A stretch of DNA of 33,751 nt from an uncultured Oscillospiraceae bacterium (GCA_910577415.1 CAJTLK010000009.1:1-33751); one strand, 5' to 3'; numbered from the stretch's first letter, positions 8,401 to 15,379 are shown. The notes: generated by a model not told the origin, from the sequence alone. A program made the numbers and translations.

Positions 8401-8466
8401 CTCTCACCCAAGGACTCCTGTACGGTGGAGCAGGCCATCCTCCTGGTCTACCGGGCGGCAAAATAG
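5407..8466 (+). CDS. Large secreted WG-repeat protein with C-terminal SLH-type modules
   Basis: 1019 residues. The signal peptide MKRLVSIVLTLAVLLG ends near VYAAG. Residues about 25-480 contain roughly ten WG-like units with the pattern G-hydrophobic-x-D-x-x-G followed by PxxYD (DREGNVLLPVEYE, DREGREVLPCVYDD, DQAGNMLLPMEYDW). From about residue 485 it aligns with the start of the preceding protein (IRRYGTDRMLLV, NGKWG, D-G-N-T-V-L-D-F). The end carries the same SLH-type modules (849-1019). It is therefore the neighbour's architecture with an extra N-terminal repeat block. ATG 5407 is preferred to ATG 5392 because AAAGGAG lies between them. The 45-base gap holds no terminator, so the pair is co-transcribed. 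Probably surface-bound; function unknown. Confidence 0.88.
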   Translation: MKRLVSIVLTLAVLLGTLPAVYAAGSYDDVQEYENGLARVWRDGKCGAIDASGREVAPPIYDWVWLYEENYIHVEKKVSEDETLRGLLDREGNVLLPVEYEGIGALNDGRRQVGLNGKEGYMDEDQQWVIPAIYDRAWPFVAGLAWVEMTKEDWGYIGGVIDREGREVLPCVYDDVNIHDNGVISAGQYTGETGRFGGKVKKYGLFDQAGNMLLPMEYDWITCYNVAWGDEDHRLYDDYFELQKETPEGGSLSGIADRKGNIVLPVEYGYILRPDAERWLVERDDLWGVLDKAFQVVIPLQYEYMWDYEDSYLVTTGDGKWGAVGLAGETLIPMEYDMIEYYEGKSLCVVEENGKHGVLTYPQGEVVVPLIYDELTPQYNSDLAIVMKDGQYGVIDYTTGAVVVPMAFDGVATDVYNLNDSILVIKNQLFGAYDKQGNELFVCQFPTEERLRGAILSGSADPSMVEGGSQKAGVEVTWYPGTAYIIRRYGTDRMLLVKDNKSGLFGLDGTQYTDYVFDAVEEFDANGQAIAAQNGKWGKIDLDGNTVLDFTCDSQQEAELGIKFVGRWGKNDPPFALFTSAGKRLTGYDFWAVGDFVNGFARVTDGNAYAYLDTQGRRITDFVYSWLSCGFEEDGYASVHTYEDGYNVIDREGKPCLPVWTSRFARKPWRAGFGIWGYESKDGLGFVELSTGRVVSEPRFVDAFTTKGGTTGYRFNANGLMSVVLRDGDELKYYLMDTQGELTAVERDGEAGLPIDPATGETYQPSSGPKPWLDEETKEPVQVYYEGLRKMGRWDVLQPSGEGHYGFASEAGEVVVPLLYDDVGDFDHGYASVRLNGVYGLLKNPLLKHKTSEWATEEVNAATEAGYVTESCQEYQTFTITRSQFASLAVNYLEKQTGEAIAPAPADTFTDTADEAVLKAYAAGIVQGTGEGKFSPGGILTREQLATMLWRAMSKAGVRAFSTDLSAYADADQVDHWARDSVTALAGLGVMEGTGGGLLSPKDSCTVEQAILLVYRAAK
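7951..8466 (+). repeat. SLH-encoding module, copy 2 of a tandem paralogous pair
   Basis: Second copy of the module at 4846-5361, in the same orientation about 3.1 kb away. Protein similarity runs along its whole length. Confidence 0.85.
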
Positions 8467-8484
8467 CCCCGGCGGCTGCCGCTG

Positions 8485-8496
8485 TTTGTATACAAA
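8485..8496. promoter_or_regulatory. Perfect 12-bp palindrome, possible operator
   Basis: TTTGTATACAAA is exactly self-complementary and ends 7 bases before the -35 of the promoter for the HhH-rarA pair. Its position suits an operator. No regulator is identified. Confidence 0.4.
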
Positions 8497-8503
8497 GTCC
8501 CTC

Positions 8504-8533
8504 TTTACAAACCAATCGAACATATGTTAGAAT
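8504..8533 (+). promoter_or_regulatory. Promoter of the HhH protein-rarA pair, overlapping the upstream terminator
   Basis: TTTACA (8504-8509), then TTAGAA at a 17-base spacing or TAGAAT at 18. The -10 overlaps the left arm of the terminator at 8529-8563, and initiation near 8540 would begin at the hairpin apex. Confidence 0.65.
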
Positions 8534-8563
8534 GGAGGGGAAATTTCCTCTCCATTCTTTTTT
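8529..8563 (+). terminator. Terminator of the WG/SLH pair
   Basis: A stem of about 13 bp with one G-T pair (8529-8542 with 8545-8558) is followed by a run of six T's. Confidence 0.88.
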
Positions 8564-8580
8564 CTGGGGGCGGGTGTGTA

Positions 8581-8850
8581 ATGACCGACCTGAAAACCAT
8601 TCCCGGTGTGGGAGCCAATATGGCGAAGCACTTGAACGCTCTGGGCATCGCCTGGGTGGAGGACTTAAAAGGGAAGGACCCGGAGGAGCTGTACCGCAGG
8701 GAACAGGCCCTCTGTCCCGGTGAGAGCGTGGACCGCTGCTGTCTGTATGTTTACCGTTTGGCGGTGGCCTTTGCCGAGGGCCGGTGTGACAGCCCGGAAA
8801 AATTGAAATGGTGGAACTGGAGCGACGAAAAGGGAGGGAGCGCGCAATGA
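8581..8850 (+). CDS. Small helix-hairpin-helix protein (Cdd1 / 'pathogenicity locus' family)
   Basis: 89 residues. The N terminus MTDLKTIPGVGANMAKHL is a typical helix-hairpin-helix, a sequence-independent DNA- or protein-binding fold. LGIAWVEDLKGKDPEELY and a Cys-containing C-terminal half match the small family known as Cdd1 or 'pathogenicity locus'. Despite that label no virulence role is implied. The start is ATG 8581 after the G-rich GGGGGCGGG, a weak ribosome binding site. An earlier in-frame ATG (8524) lies upstream of the promoter's likely start point. The stop overlaps the rarA start (ATGA), so the two are translationally coupled. A role with RarA in DNA maintenance is a reasonable inference. 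Confidence 0.8.
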   Translation: MTDLKTIPGVGANMAKHLNALGIAWVEDLKGKDPEELYRREQALCPGESVDRCCLYVYRLAVAFAEGRCDSPEKLKWWNWSDEKGGSAQ

Positions 8851-10121
8851 CATACCGTCCCTTGGCCGACGAGATACGGCCCGAGAGCCTGGACGAAGTC
8901 GTAGGCCAAAAACATATTTTAGGGGAAAAGGGACTTCTCCGGCGAATCATCGAGACCGGGGAAATTCCCAACCTTATCTTTTATGGCCCTTCGGGCACCG
9001 GGAAGACCACCGTGGCCAATATTATCGCCAGGCGCACCAACCGTGCCCTGCGGCGGCTCAACGCCACCACCGCCTCCCTCAGTGATGTGAAGGAGGTCAT
9101 TGCCCAGGCCGGGACCCTGTTGGCCCCGGAAGGGGTTTTGCTTTACCTTGATGAGATACAATACTTTAACAAGAAGCAGCAGCAATCCCTTCTGGAGGTC
9201 ATCGAGAGCGGAGACGTGACTCTCATCGCCTCCACTACGGAGAACCCTTTCTTCTACGTCTACAACGCCATTCTCTCCCGCTCCAGTGTCTTTGAGTTCA
9301 AGCCCCTGGACGCAAAGGATCTGGAACCCGCCGTGGAGCGGGGCGTCGCTAAGATGGAGGCCCGGCTGGGAGCCAAGGCCAAGGTGGAGCCGGGAGTGGT
9401 AGAGCACATTGCCGCCACATGCGGCGGCGACTGCCGCAAAGCTATGAACGCGGTGGAGCTATTGATGAACGCCGCCCCCCGAAAAGGGAAAAGCCTTGTC
9501 ATCATGTTGGAAGACGCCAAGGCGGTGGCCCAGCGCTCCGCCATGCGCTATGACCGGGAGGGGGACGACCACTACGACATTGCCTCGGCCCTGATGAAGT
9601 CCCTCCGGGGCAGCGACCCCGACGCCGCGCTCCACTATCTGGCGCGGCTATTGGAAGCGGGAGATATGATCACCGCTATCCGGCGCATCCTCTGCTCGGC
9701 CAGCGAAGATGTGGGCATGGCCTATCCCCAGGCCGCCCTCATTGTCCGCTCGTTGGTGGATAACGCTTTGCAGGTGGGACTTCCCGAGGCTCAGCTCATG
9801 CTGGGCCAGGCGGTCATCCTGTTGGCCACCGCCCCTAAGTCCAACTCGGTGGTGACAGCCATCAACGCAGCCTGGGCGGATGTGCGTGCTGGAAAGCTGG
9901 GGGACTATCCCCGGCATTTGCAGAATGTCCACGCTGATTCGGCGGGACAGGAGCGAGACCAGGGCTACCTGTATCCCCATAATTTTCCGGGGCATTGGGT
10001 CAAACAGCAGTATCTGCCTGACATTCTGGTTGGAACGCAGTATTACTTTTATGGGGACAATAAGAACGAGCAGGCGGCCAAGCAGTATTGGGACAAGCTC
10101 AAGGGGGAGGGGCGGGACTGA
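8847..10121 (+). CDS. rarA: Replication-associated recombination protein A (AAA+ ATPase, MgsA/RarA)
   Basis: 424 residues, typical length. It acts at stalled replication forks and belongs to the clamp-loader-like AAA+ group. The N terminus has the family signature (MTYRPLADEIRPESLDEVVG). Walker A is GPSGTGKT (47-54), Walker B LLYLDEIQ (98-105) and sensor 1 IASTTENPFF. The C-terminal half has the RarA-specific tetramerisation region, including SASEDVGMAYPQA and YLYPHNFPGHWVKQQYLP. ATG 8847 overlaps the preceding stop by four bases and follows GGGAGGGAG. It ends at a stem-loop shared with the convergent rhomboid-like gene. Confidence 0.96.
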   Translation: MTYRPLADEIRPESLDEVVGQKHILGEKGLLRRIIETGEIPNLIFYGPSGTGKTTVANIIARRTNRALRRLNATTASLSDVKEVIAQAGTLLAPEGVLLYLDEIQYFNKKQQQSLLEVIESGDVTLIASTTENPFFYVYNAILSRSSVFEFKPLDAKDLEPAVERGVAKMEARLGAKAKVEPGVVEHIAATCGGDCRKAMNAVELLMNAAPRKGKSLVIMLEDAKAVAQRSAMRYDREGDDHYDIASALMKSLRGSDPDAALHYLARLLEAGDMITAIRRILCSASEDVGMAYPQAALIVRSLVDNALQVGLPEAQLMLGQAVILLATAPKSNSVVTAINAAWADVRAGKLGDYPRHLQNVHADSAGQERDQGYLYPHNFPGHWVKQQYLPDILVGTQYYFYGDNKNEQAAKQYWDKLKGEGRD

Positions 10122-10151
10122 TCGGCTCCTACCCGTGAAGAAACAAAACAA

Positions 10152-10184
10152 AAGCCGGTCAGAGGAAACGCCTCTGACCGGCTT
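10152..10184. terminator. Stem-loop between convergent genes; terminator mainly for the minus strand
   Basis: A perfect 14-bp stem (10152-10165 with 10171-10184) has the loop AAACG. On the minus strand it is followed by a T-rich tract (complement of AAACAAAACAAA), which fits termination of the rhomboid-like gene. The plus-strand exit (GATATA) lacks a T-run, so termination of rarA is less certain. Confidence 0.82.
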
Positions 10185-10197
10185 GATATATCCGGCT

Positions 10198-11037
10198 TTA
10201 TTGCACGTGCTCGTGGTCGTTGATATGCTCCATACAATAGCAATAATAGCCGTTGCATTTGGAGCAGTAGCGAAACTCCATATCGGGATAGTCGGTGTCG
10301 GTCTTGCCGCAGACGGCGCACTTGTGGATATAGCCTTTTTTCTCATAGGCGGTCTTGGTGGCCTTTTTAAAGTTTACCGTCTGGGCGGAATGCTGGTGCT
10401 CAAAGCGCCGCTTGCGGTAGCCCAGGGCCTCGGTGAAATCCCCCCAGAAGAAAAGCAGAAAGTTGAGGATGGCGACGATGGGTAACAGGGCGCCGATGAG
10501 GCTGCGGGCCAGTAGAGCCATGATGATGTCCCAGGCGAAAAGGGCGGCGTCCAGCCAAGCCAGCCATTTGACCTTGACGGGGAGAAGGAAGAACAGCAGT
10601 ACCTGAAGATCGGGGAAGAGAACAGCAAAGGAAAAGAAGAGGGAAAGGTTTACATAATACATAGAGGCGTAGCCCGCCACAAAACCGAAGATGATGTTGA
10701 AGACCACGCCGCCGATGTAGAACAGGGTGAATCGGCCCGTGCCCCACTCTCGCTCCAGAAGAGAGCCGATCCAGTAGTAGAAGTAAGCGGTGATGACAGC
10801 GAAGAAACCGCCGCTCTCAGGGACGAGGACAAAGGTGAAGATGCGCCAGACCTGGCCTTTCAGAATGGCCTCCCGGCTGAAGAAGAGCAGGGAGGACAGG
10901 GAGGGGCCGTTGAGGGCAAACATATCCATCAGCGCGACGGCTACGTTGGCCAGGGCGATATAGAGCATCAGGTTGGGGACGCCAAACCGGGGGTGGTTCC
11001 GGCAGAACCGATCGATCCAGTTATCAAAGGCGTGCAA
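10198..11037 (-). CDS. Rhomboid-like membrane protein without catalytic serine, with C-terminal zinc ribbon
   Basis: 279 residues. About six hydrophobic segments span residues 20-205. The layout, including YFYYWIGSLLEREWG and the following glycine-containing helix, resembles rhomboid/Derlin-type folds. The G-x-S-G motif of active rhomboid proteases is absent; the corresponding helix reads NLSLFFSFAVLFPD. The cytoplasmic tail ends with CAVCG, then YCSKCNGYYCYC and HxxDHEH, a probable zinc-binding module. The start is TTG at 11037, supported by AAAGGAGGT 8 bases upstream and no better ATG. The upstream promoter is good. It is probably a pseudoprotease or membrane chaperone; substrate and role are unknown. 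Confidence 0.75.
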   Translation of the reverse strand: MHAFDNWIDRFCRNHPRFGVPNLMLYIALANVAVALMDMFALNGPSLSSLLFFSREAILKGQVWRIFTFVLVPESGGFFAVITAYFYYWIGSLLEREWGTGRFTLFYIGGVVFNIIFGFVAGYASMYYVNLSLFFSFAVLFPDLQVLLFFLLPVKVKWLAWLDAALFAWDIIMALLARSLIGALLPIVAILNFLLFFWGDFTEALGYRKRRFEHQHSAQTVNFKKATKTAYEKKGYIHKCAVCGKTDTDYPDMEFRYCSKCNGYYCYCMEHINDHEHVQ

Positions 11038-11082
11038 GGCCAGGACCTCCTTTTGCGTGGGATGGAATGAACTATATGGGAA

Positions 11083-11111
11083 ATTGTACCCGCTTTTGGA
11101 AAAAAAGTAAA
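11083..11111 (-). promoter_or_regulatory. Promoter of the rhomboid-like gene
   Basis: On the minus strand TTTACT (11111-11106), a 17-base spacer and TACAAT (11088-11083), about 45 bases before the TTG start. Confidence 0.7.
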
Positions 11112-11142
11112 GGAAGAAAGTGTGAACATTTTCCAGCGGGGC

Positions 11143-11170
11143 TTGACAATTTTCGCCCGACGTGTATAAT
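11143..11170 (+). promoter_or_regulatory. Promoter of the metK riboswitch transcript
   Basis: A perfect TTGACA (11143-11148) and a perfect TATAAT (11165-11170) with a 16-base spacer, just before the SAM riboswitch. Confidence 0.93.
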
Positions 11171-11191
11171 GACGTTACAATTCAATAGCGC

Positions 11192-11284
11192 CTTATCAAG
11201 AGTGGTGGAGGGAACGGCCCGATGAAGCCCGGCAACCTGCGCAAGCAAGGTGCCAAATCCGGCGAGATAATCGAAAGATGAGGA
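11192..11284 (+). promoter_or_regulatory. SAM-I (S-box) riboswitch aptamer
   Basis: All hallmark blocks are present in order: CTTATCAAGAGTGGTGGAGG, GGCCCGATGAAGCCCGGCAA, AAGGTGCCAAATCC and GCGAGATAATCGAAAGATGAG. CTTATC at the start pairs with GATGAG at the end to close P1. It sits in the 5' leader of metK, the classic target. Binding of S-adenosylmethionine is expected to favour the downstream terminator and reduce metK expression. Confidence 0.98.
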
Positions 11285-11296
11285 CGGGTCTATCCT

Positions 11297-11330
11297 GTGC
11301 TCTGTCGGTTATGACAGGGCGCTTTTGTTT
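11297..11330 (+). terminator. Expression-platform terminator of the SAM riboswitch
   Basis: GTGCTCTGTC (11297-11306) pairs with GACAGGGCGC (11313-11322) with two G-T pairs and loop GGTTAT, followed by TTTTGTTT. This is the OFF-state hairpin between aptamer and metK. Confidence 0.85.
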
Positions 11331-11355
11331 ATAAAAACAAAAGGAGAAGAAAAAT

Positions 11356-12540
11356 ATGGCAAAGCGGCTCTTTACCTCCGAATCGGTCACTGAGGGGCAC
11401 CCCGATAAGGTCTGTGACCAGATCTCCGACGCCATCCTGGACGACATTCTCTCCAGCGATCCCACGGCCCATGTGGCTTGTGAGACCTTTACCACTACCG
11501 GCATGGTGGTGGTGATGGGGGAGATCACCACCTCTCACTACACTGACATCCCCGCCATTGTCCGGCGGACCATCCAGCGCATTGGATACACTGACCCGGA
11601 GTATGGCTTCGATTACCGCTCCTGCGCGGTGATGAGTTCCATCGACGAGCAGTCCCCCGACATCGCCATGGGGGTGAACCAGTCTTATGAGCACCAGAAC
11701 GGCGATACCGACGAAGCGGACCTCATCGGCGCGGGAGATCAGGGCATGATGTTTGGCTATGCCTGCGACGAGACCCCAGAGCTGATGCCCGCACCCATTG
11801 CCATGGCCCACCAGCTTTCCCGGCGGCTGGCCCAGCTTCGCAAGAGCGGGGAGCTATCTTGGCTGCGGCCCGACGGAAAGAGCCAGGTAACGGTGGAGTA
11901 TGGCGAGGACGGCAAGGTCCTCCGCTGTCCCGCCATCGTCGTTTCCACCCAGCATGACCCCGACGTGGCGCTCAAGGAGCTGCGGGAGGCGGTGGTGGAA
12001 ACCGTCATTAAGCCCATTATTCCTGTAAAGTATATTGATAAGGACACCAAATTCTACGTTAATCCCACGGGACGCTTTGTGGTGGGCGGCCCGGTGGGGG
12101 ACACCGGACTTACCGGGCGGAAGATCATTGTGGATACCTATGGCGGCAGCGCCGCCCATGGCGGCGGCTGTTTCTCCGGCAAGGACCCCACCAAGGTGGA
12201 CCGCAGCGCGGCCTATATGGCCCGGTACGTGGCCAAGAACATTGTGGCGGCGGGCCTGGCCCGGAAGTGCCAGATCGAGGTGGCCTACGCCATCGGTGTG
12301 GCCCATCCCGTCAGCGTGCTGGTGGACACCTACGGCACCGCCGCGGTGGACGAGGAAAAGCTCTCCGCGGCAGTACAGCGGGTCTTTGATCTGCGCCCGG
12401 CCAAGATCATCGAGACCCTGGACCTCCGCCGGCCCATTTACGAGCAGACGGCGGCTTACGGCCACTTTGGCCGCACCGACATCGACCTGCCCTGGGAAAA
12501 GACCGACAAGGCGGAGGCACTGAAGGCGGCGCTGGCATAA
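11356..12540 (+). CDS. metK: S-adenosylmethionine synthetase
   Basis: 394 residues, full length. It makes S-adenosylmethionine from methionine and ATP. Signatures are GHPDKVCDQISDAILD near residue 14, the hexapeptide GAGDQG followed by MMFGYA, and GGGCFSGKDPTKVDRSAAY (glycine-rich nonapeptide and catalytic loop). The ribosome binding site AAAAGGAG precedes ATG 11356. It is controlled by the SAM-I riboswitch immediately upstream, so its product feeds back on its own transcript. It ends at a strong terminator and is monocistronic. Confidence 0.99.
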   Translation: MAKRLFTSESVTEGHPDKVCDQISDAILDDILSSDPTAHVACETFTTTGMVVVMGEITTSHYTDIPAIVRRTIQRIGYTDPEYGFDYRSCAVMSSIDEQSPDIAMGVNQSYEHQNGDTDEADLIGAGDQGMMFGYACDETPELMPAPIAMAHQLSRRLAQLRKSGELSWLRPDGKSQVTVEYGEDGKVLRCPAIVVSTQHDPDVALKELREAVVETVIKPIIPVKYIDKDTKFYVNPTGRFVVGGPVGDTGLTGRKIIVDTYGGSAAHGGGCFSGKDPTKVDRSAAYMARYVAKNIVAAGLARKCQIEVAYAIGVAHPVSVLVDTYGTAAVDEEKLSAAVQRVFDLRPAKIIETLDLRRPIYEQTAAYGHFGRTDIDLPWEKTDKAEALKAALA

Positions 12541-12546
12541 GAAAAG

Positions 12547-12582
12547 CGGGAGGGGTAGACTGTTGTGCCCCTCCCGTTTTCC
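12547..12582 (+). terminator. Terminator of metK
   Basis: CGGGAGGGG (12547-12555) pairs perfectly with CCCCTCCCG (12568-12576), followed by TTTTCCTT. Confidence 0.88.
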
Positions 12583-12650
12583 TTGCGCCAAAGGTACAAG
12601 ACGCTTTTTCTCTGGCGAGCGGCCCTTTTTGGGCATGCCAGAAAAGTAGG

Positions 12651-12679
12651 TTGATTTCCAACGGGATTTCCTGTAAAAT
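12651..12679 (+). promoter_or_regulatory. Promoter of the glycosyltransferase operon
   Basis: TTGATT (12651-12656), 17 bases, TAAAAT (12674-12679), about 33 bases before the start codon. Confidence 0.72.
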
Positions 12680-12711
12680 GGAAACAGTATACAAAAAGGA
12701 GGCGCTCTGGG

Positions 12712-13818
12712 ATGAAAGTGTTGTATCTGCTCAATTTTGCCGGAAAGGCGGGCACCGAGCGTTATGTGGAGACCTTGATCAAGTATCTCTCCGCCGATGG
12801 CCGGGTGGAGCCATATTTTGCCTACAACGAGGGCGGACTGCTGGTAGAGCGTCTGGAGGCTATGGCCGTGCCCTGCCGCCAGCTCACCATGGATAGCCGC
12901 TTTGACCTGAAGGCCGCCAAGGCTCTGGCGAAGCTTTGTGAGGAGTGGGACATTGACCTCATCCACTGCCATTACCTCCGGGAGAACTACATTGCCATGC
13001 TGGCAAAGCGGTATAATAAGAAAATACGAGTGGTCTACACCAACCACTTTGTCATCCCTAACGACGCCGTTACCCGGCTCAGTAACCGGCTGCTGGACAA
13101 GAAACAGGACCAGATGATCGCCGTGTGCAACCGGGGTAAGGAGCAGCTCATGACCACTGGCTGGAACGGAGAGCATATCCAGGTCATCTTCAACGCCGTG
13201 GATCTGGACGCCTGGGCGGGGGAGCGGAGCGAGTCCACCCTCCGCACGGAGCTGGGCATTCCTGAGGACCGCTTTGTGATGCTCTGCGCCTCCCGCTTTG
13301 CCGACGATAAGGGCCACAAGTACCTCATCGACTCCGTCAAGCGGCTCACAGAGCTTTCCGCCGTGCCCTTTACCCTGGTGCTGGCGGGGGATGGCCCGCT
13401 GCTGGAGCCGGCAAAGGAACAGGTCAAGGAGCTGGGGCTGAGCAAAGAGCAGGTAAAGTTCATCGGTTTCCGCAAGGACATCAAGAATCTCTATAAAGGC
13501 TCTGACCTTTATGTCAATTCCTCCCGGCACGAGGCCCTCAGCTTCCTCATCATCGAGGCCATGGCCGCCGGACTGCCCGTCATCGCCACCGACATGGGGG
13601 GCAACTCCGACATTGTCAATGACGACGCGGGCTGCGGGTTGCTGGTAGAGTATGACAATCCCGATTCCATGGCGGGAGCCATGAAGGTGATGATGGAGGA
13701 GCCGGACTTCCTGGCCCAGTGCCGGGAGGGGGCCAGAAGGACCATTGAGGAGAAGTTTGAGGTCAACAAGATGGCCGCCGCCACCTTCCGGGTCTACGAA
13801 AAAGCCGTCAACGGCTGA
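12712..13818 (+). CDS. Glycosyltransferase family 4
   Basis: 368 residues with a GT-B fold: an N-terminal acceptor domain beginning MKVLYLLNFAGKAGTERYVETL and a C-terminal nucleotide-sugar domain. The C-terminal domain has LCASRFADDKGHKYLID, the LAGDGP loop and the E-x7-E motif in SRHEALSFLIIEAMAAGLPVI, all typical of retaining GT4 enzymes. It is predicted to add a sugar to a cell-surface polysaccharide or glycolipid; donor and acceptor cannot be told. AAAAAGGAGG precedes ATG 12712. It lies 17 bases before the O-antigen-ligase-like gene, so the two probably act in one glycan pathway. Confidence 0.93.
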   Translation: MKVLYLLNFAGKAGTERYVETLIKYLSADGRVEPYFAYNEGGLLVERLEAMAVPCRQLTMDSRFDLKAAKALAKLCEEWDIDLIHCHYLRENYIAMLAKRYNKKIRVVYTNHFVIPNDAVTRLSNRLLDKKQDQMIAVCNRGKEQLMTTGWNGEHIQVIFNAVDLDAWAGERSESTLRTELGIPEDRFVMLCASRFADDKGHKYLIDSVKRLTELSAVPFTLVLAGDGPLLEPAKEQVKELGLSKEQVKFIGFRKDIKNLYKGSDLYVNSSRHEALSFLIIEAMAAGLPVIATDMGGNSDIVNDDAGCGLLVEYDNPDSMAGAMKVMMEEPDFLAQCREGARRTIEEKFEVNKMAAATFRVYEKAVNG

Positions 13819-13835
13819 GTTTGGAGCGCGAAGCT

Positions 13836-15368
13836 ATGACAATTGTGGAAAACAGTTTGATATGCCGGTTTTTCCTCTTCCTGTGGGCCGCTGTTTTGGG
13901 CGCCTGGGAGGAAAGCCGTGTCAGCCACGCGCTCCGGGCCTTTGGCCGGGGGATAGCGGATACCGTTCAAAACAGCGTGGTCTGCCAATGGCTCTGGCGG
14001 GAGGGCATTTTGCCCAGAAGCTGGCCCGACAGCCTGGTGTGCATACTGCTGAGCTTTCTTTTCAATCTGCCGGGAACGGTGTGTAAGTTTATTTATCGGA
14101 TCGGGAAAAGCGTGTGGGACGGCAGCCTCTTCGCCCGGACCCTGGGCTGGGTCTGTGGACAGCCCTACTTTTTCCTGGGCGGTTTTGTGGCGCTGATGCT
14201 CATTGTGCCCCACGCCAGTTGGAATAACCTATACGGTCTTTTCGGCGCTGTGGCGGTGACCGGTATTTTCTACCTGGGCGCGGCCTCCCGGCCCAGCCGG
14301 GAGCTGGAGATCAAAGATCTGGGCCCCTATTATATCTTCTTCATGGCCTTTGTTGCCTATGCTTTTCTGGGATCTTTGGACTGGGGCATGTCCATCCGCT
14401 TTGTGGGCTTCCATTTGGCGGCCTTTCTGTTGTGTCTGCTGGCGGTAAGCTCGGTGCGGAAATATGGGCAGGTGGAGCTGGTGGTGGCTCTGGCGGTGGC
14501 GGGGCTGACCATTGCCTCCCTCTACGGCTGCTATCAGGGCGTTATCGGCGTGTCTGTGGTAGCTAATCAGCAGGACCTGCTGCTCAACAAGGGGATGCCG
14601 GGGCGGGTGTATTCTTTCTTCGATAATCCCAATAACTTTGCCGAGCTGCTGGTGATGCTGACGCCCTTTACCTATGCCCTCTTCCTCAACGCCAGGACCT
14701 GGCGGGGGAAGCTGGCGGCGCTCTTTTCTCTGGGCGTCTGCGGGGTGGCCCTTGGCCTTACTTTTTCCCGCTCGGGCTGGCTGGGTTTCGCTTTGGCCAC
14801 GGTGGTCTTTGTGGCGTTCTGGAACTGGAAGGCCATTCCGCTGCTCCTGGCGCTGGGGGTCTGCGCCATTCCGCTGCTGCCCGAGACCATTTACAACCGC
14901 ATATTGACCATCGGCAATACCGAGGACAGCTCCACGGCTTACCGCTTTGCCATCTATAAGGCCAGCGGGGTATTGATGGAGGACTATTGGCTCCGAGGCG
15001 TGGGCCTGGGCAGCGACATTCTCACCAAGACCTTTCGGGGCTACCCGCCCATGTTTGACGGCAATTTCCCCATCCACACCCACAACAACTATCTCCAGGT
15101 CTGGGCGGAGATGGGCCTGGGGGCCATTATCGCCTTCCTCACCGCCATAGTTTATCAGCTCAAACGGGGACTGCGGAGCTTTGTCCACTGCGAGGATAAA
15201 CGACTAAAGAACCTGCTCGCCGCCGCCATCGCCGGCTTCTGCGGTATTCTGCTTATCTCGGTGGCGGAGTACACCTGGTTCTATGCCCGGAATATGTTCA
15301 TCTACTTTTTCCTTTTTGGCGTCATTGCCGCCTGTGGAAAGCTGTGTAAGGACCGGGCAGGGGCCTGA
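13836..15368 (+). CDS. O-antigen ligase / polymerase-like membrane protein
   Basis: 510 residues with about 11-12 predicted membrane segments. A large extracytoplasmic loop holds the Wzy_C-type signature FSRSGWLGF and the later block HTHNNYLQVWAEMGLGA. Proteins of this class polymerise or transfer undecaprenyl-linked glycans outside the membrane. In a Gram-positive host it would act on a wall or capsular glycan rather than LPS. An unusually long N-terminal region (about 100 residues) precedes the family core. ATG 13836 is chosen over TTG 13821 because TTGGAG lies about 9 bases before it. It follows a GT4 glycosyltransferase and precedes a separately promoted MATE gene. Confidence 0.85.
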   Translation: MTIVENSLICRFFLFLWAAVLGAWEESRVSHALRAFGRGIADTVQNSVVCQWLWREGILPRSWPDSLVCILLSFLFNLPGTVCKFIYRIGKSVWDGSLFARTLGWVCGQPYFFLGGFVALMLIVPHASWNNLYGLFGAVAVTGIFYLGAASRPSRELEIKDLGPYYIFFMAFVAYAFLGSLDWGMSIRFVGFHLAAFLLCLLAVSSVRKYGQVELVVALAVAGLTIASLYGCYQGVIGVSVVANQQDLLLNKGMPGRVYSFFDNPNNFAELLVMLTPFTYALFLNARTWRGKLAALFSLGVCGVALGLTFSRSGWLGFALATVVFVAFWNWKAIPLLLALGVCAIPLLPETIYNRILTIGNTEDSSTAYRFAIYKASGVLMEDYWLRGVGLGSDILTKTFRGYPPMFDGNFPIHTHNNYLQVWAEMGLGAIIAFLTAIVYQLKRGLRSFVHCEDKRLKNLLAAAIAGFCGILLISVAEYTWFYARNMFIYFFLFGVIAACGKLCKDRAGA

Positions 15369-15379
15369 ATATAAAAGGC

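Noticed and set aside
11854..13530. 558-codon minus-strand open frame across metK and the glycosyltransferase gene
   Set aside because: It runs antisense through two well-supported genes, a terminator and a promoter, and resembles no family.
13836..15368. True LPS O-antigen ligase
   Set aside because: The gene set indicates a Gram-positive clostridial cell, so the Wzy_C-type protein more likely acts on a wall or capsular glycan.
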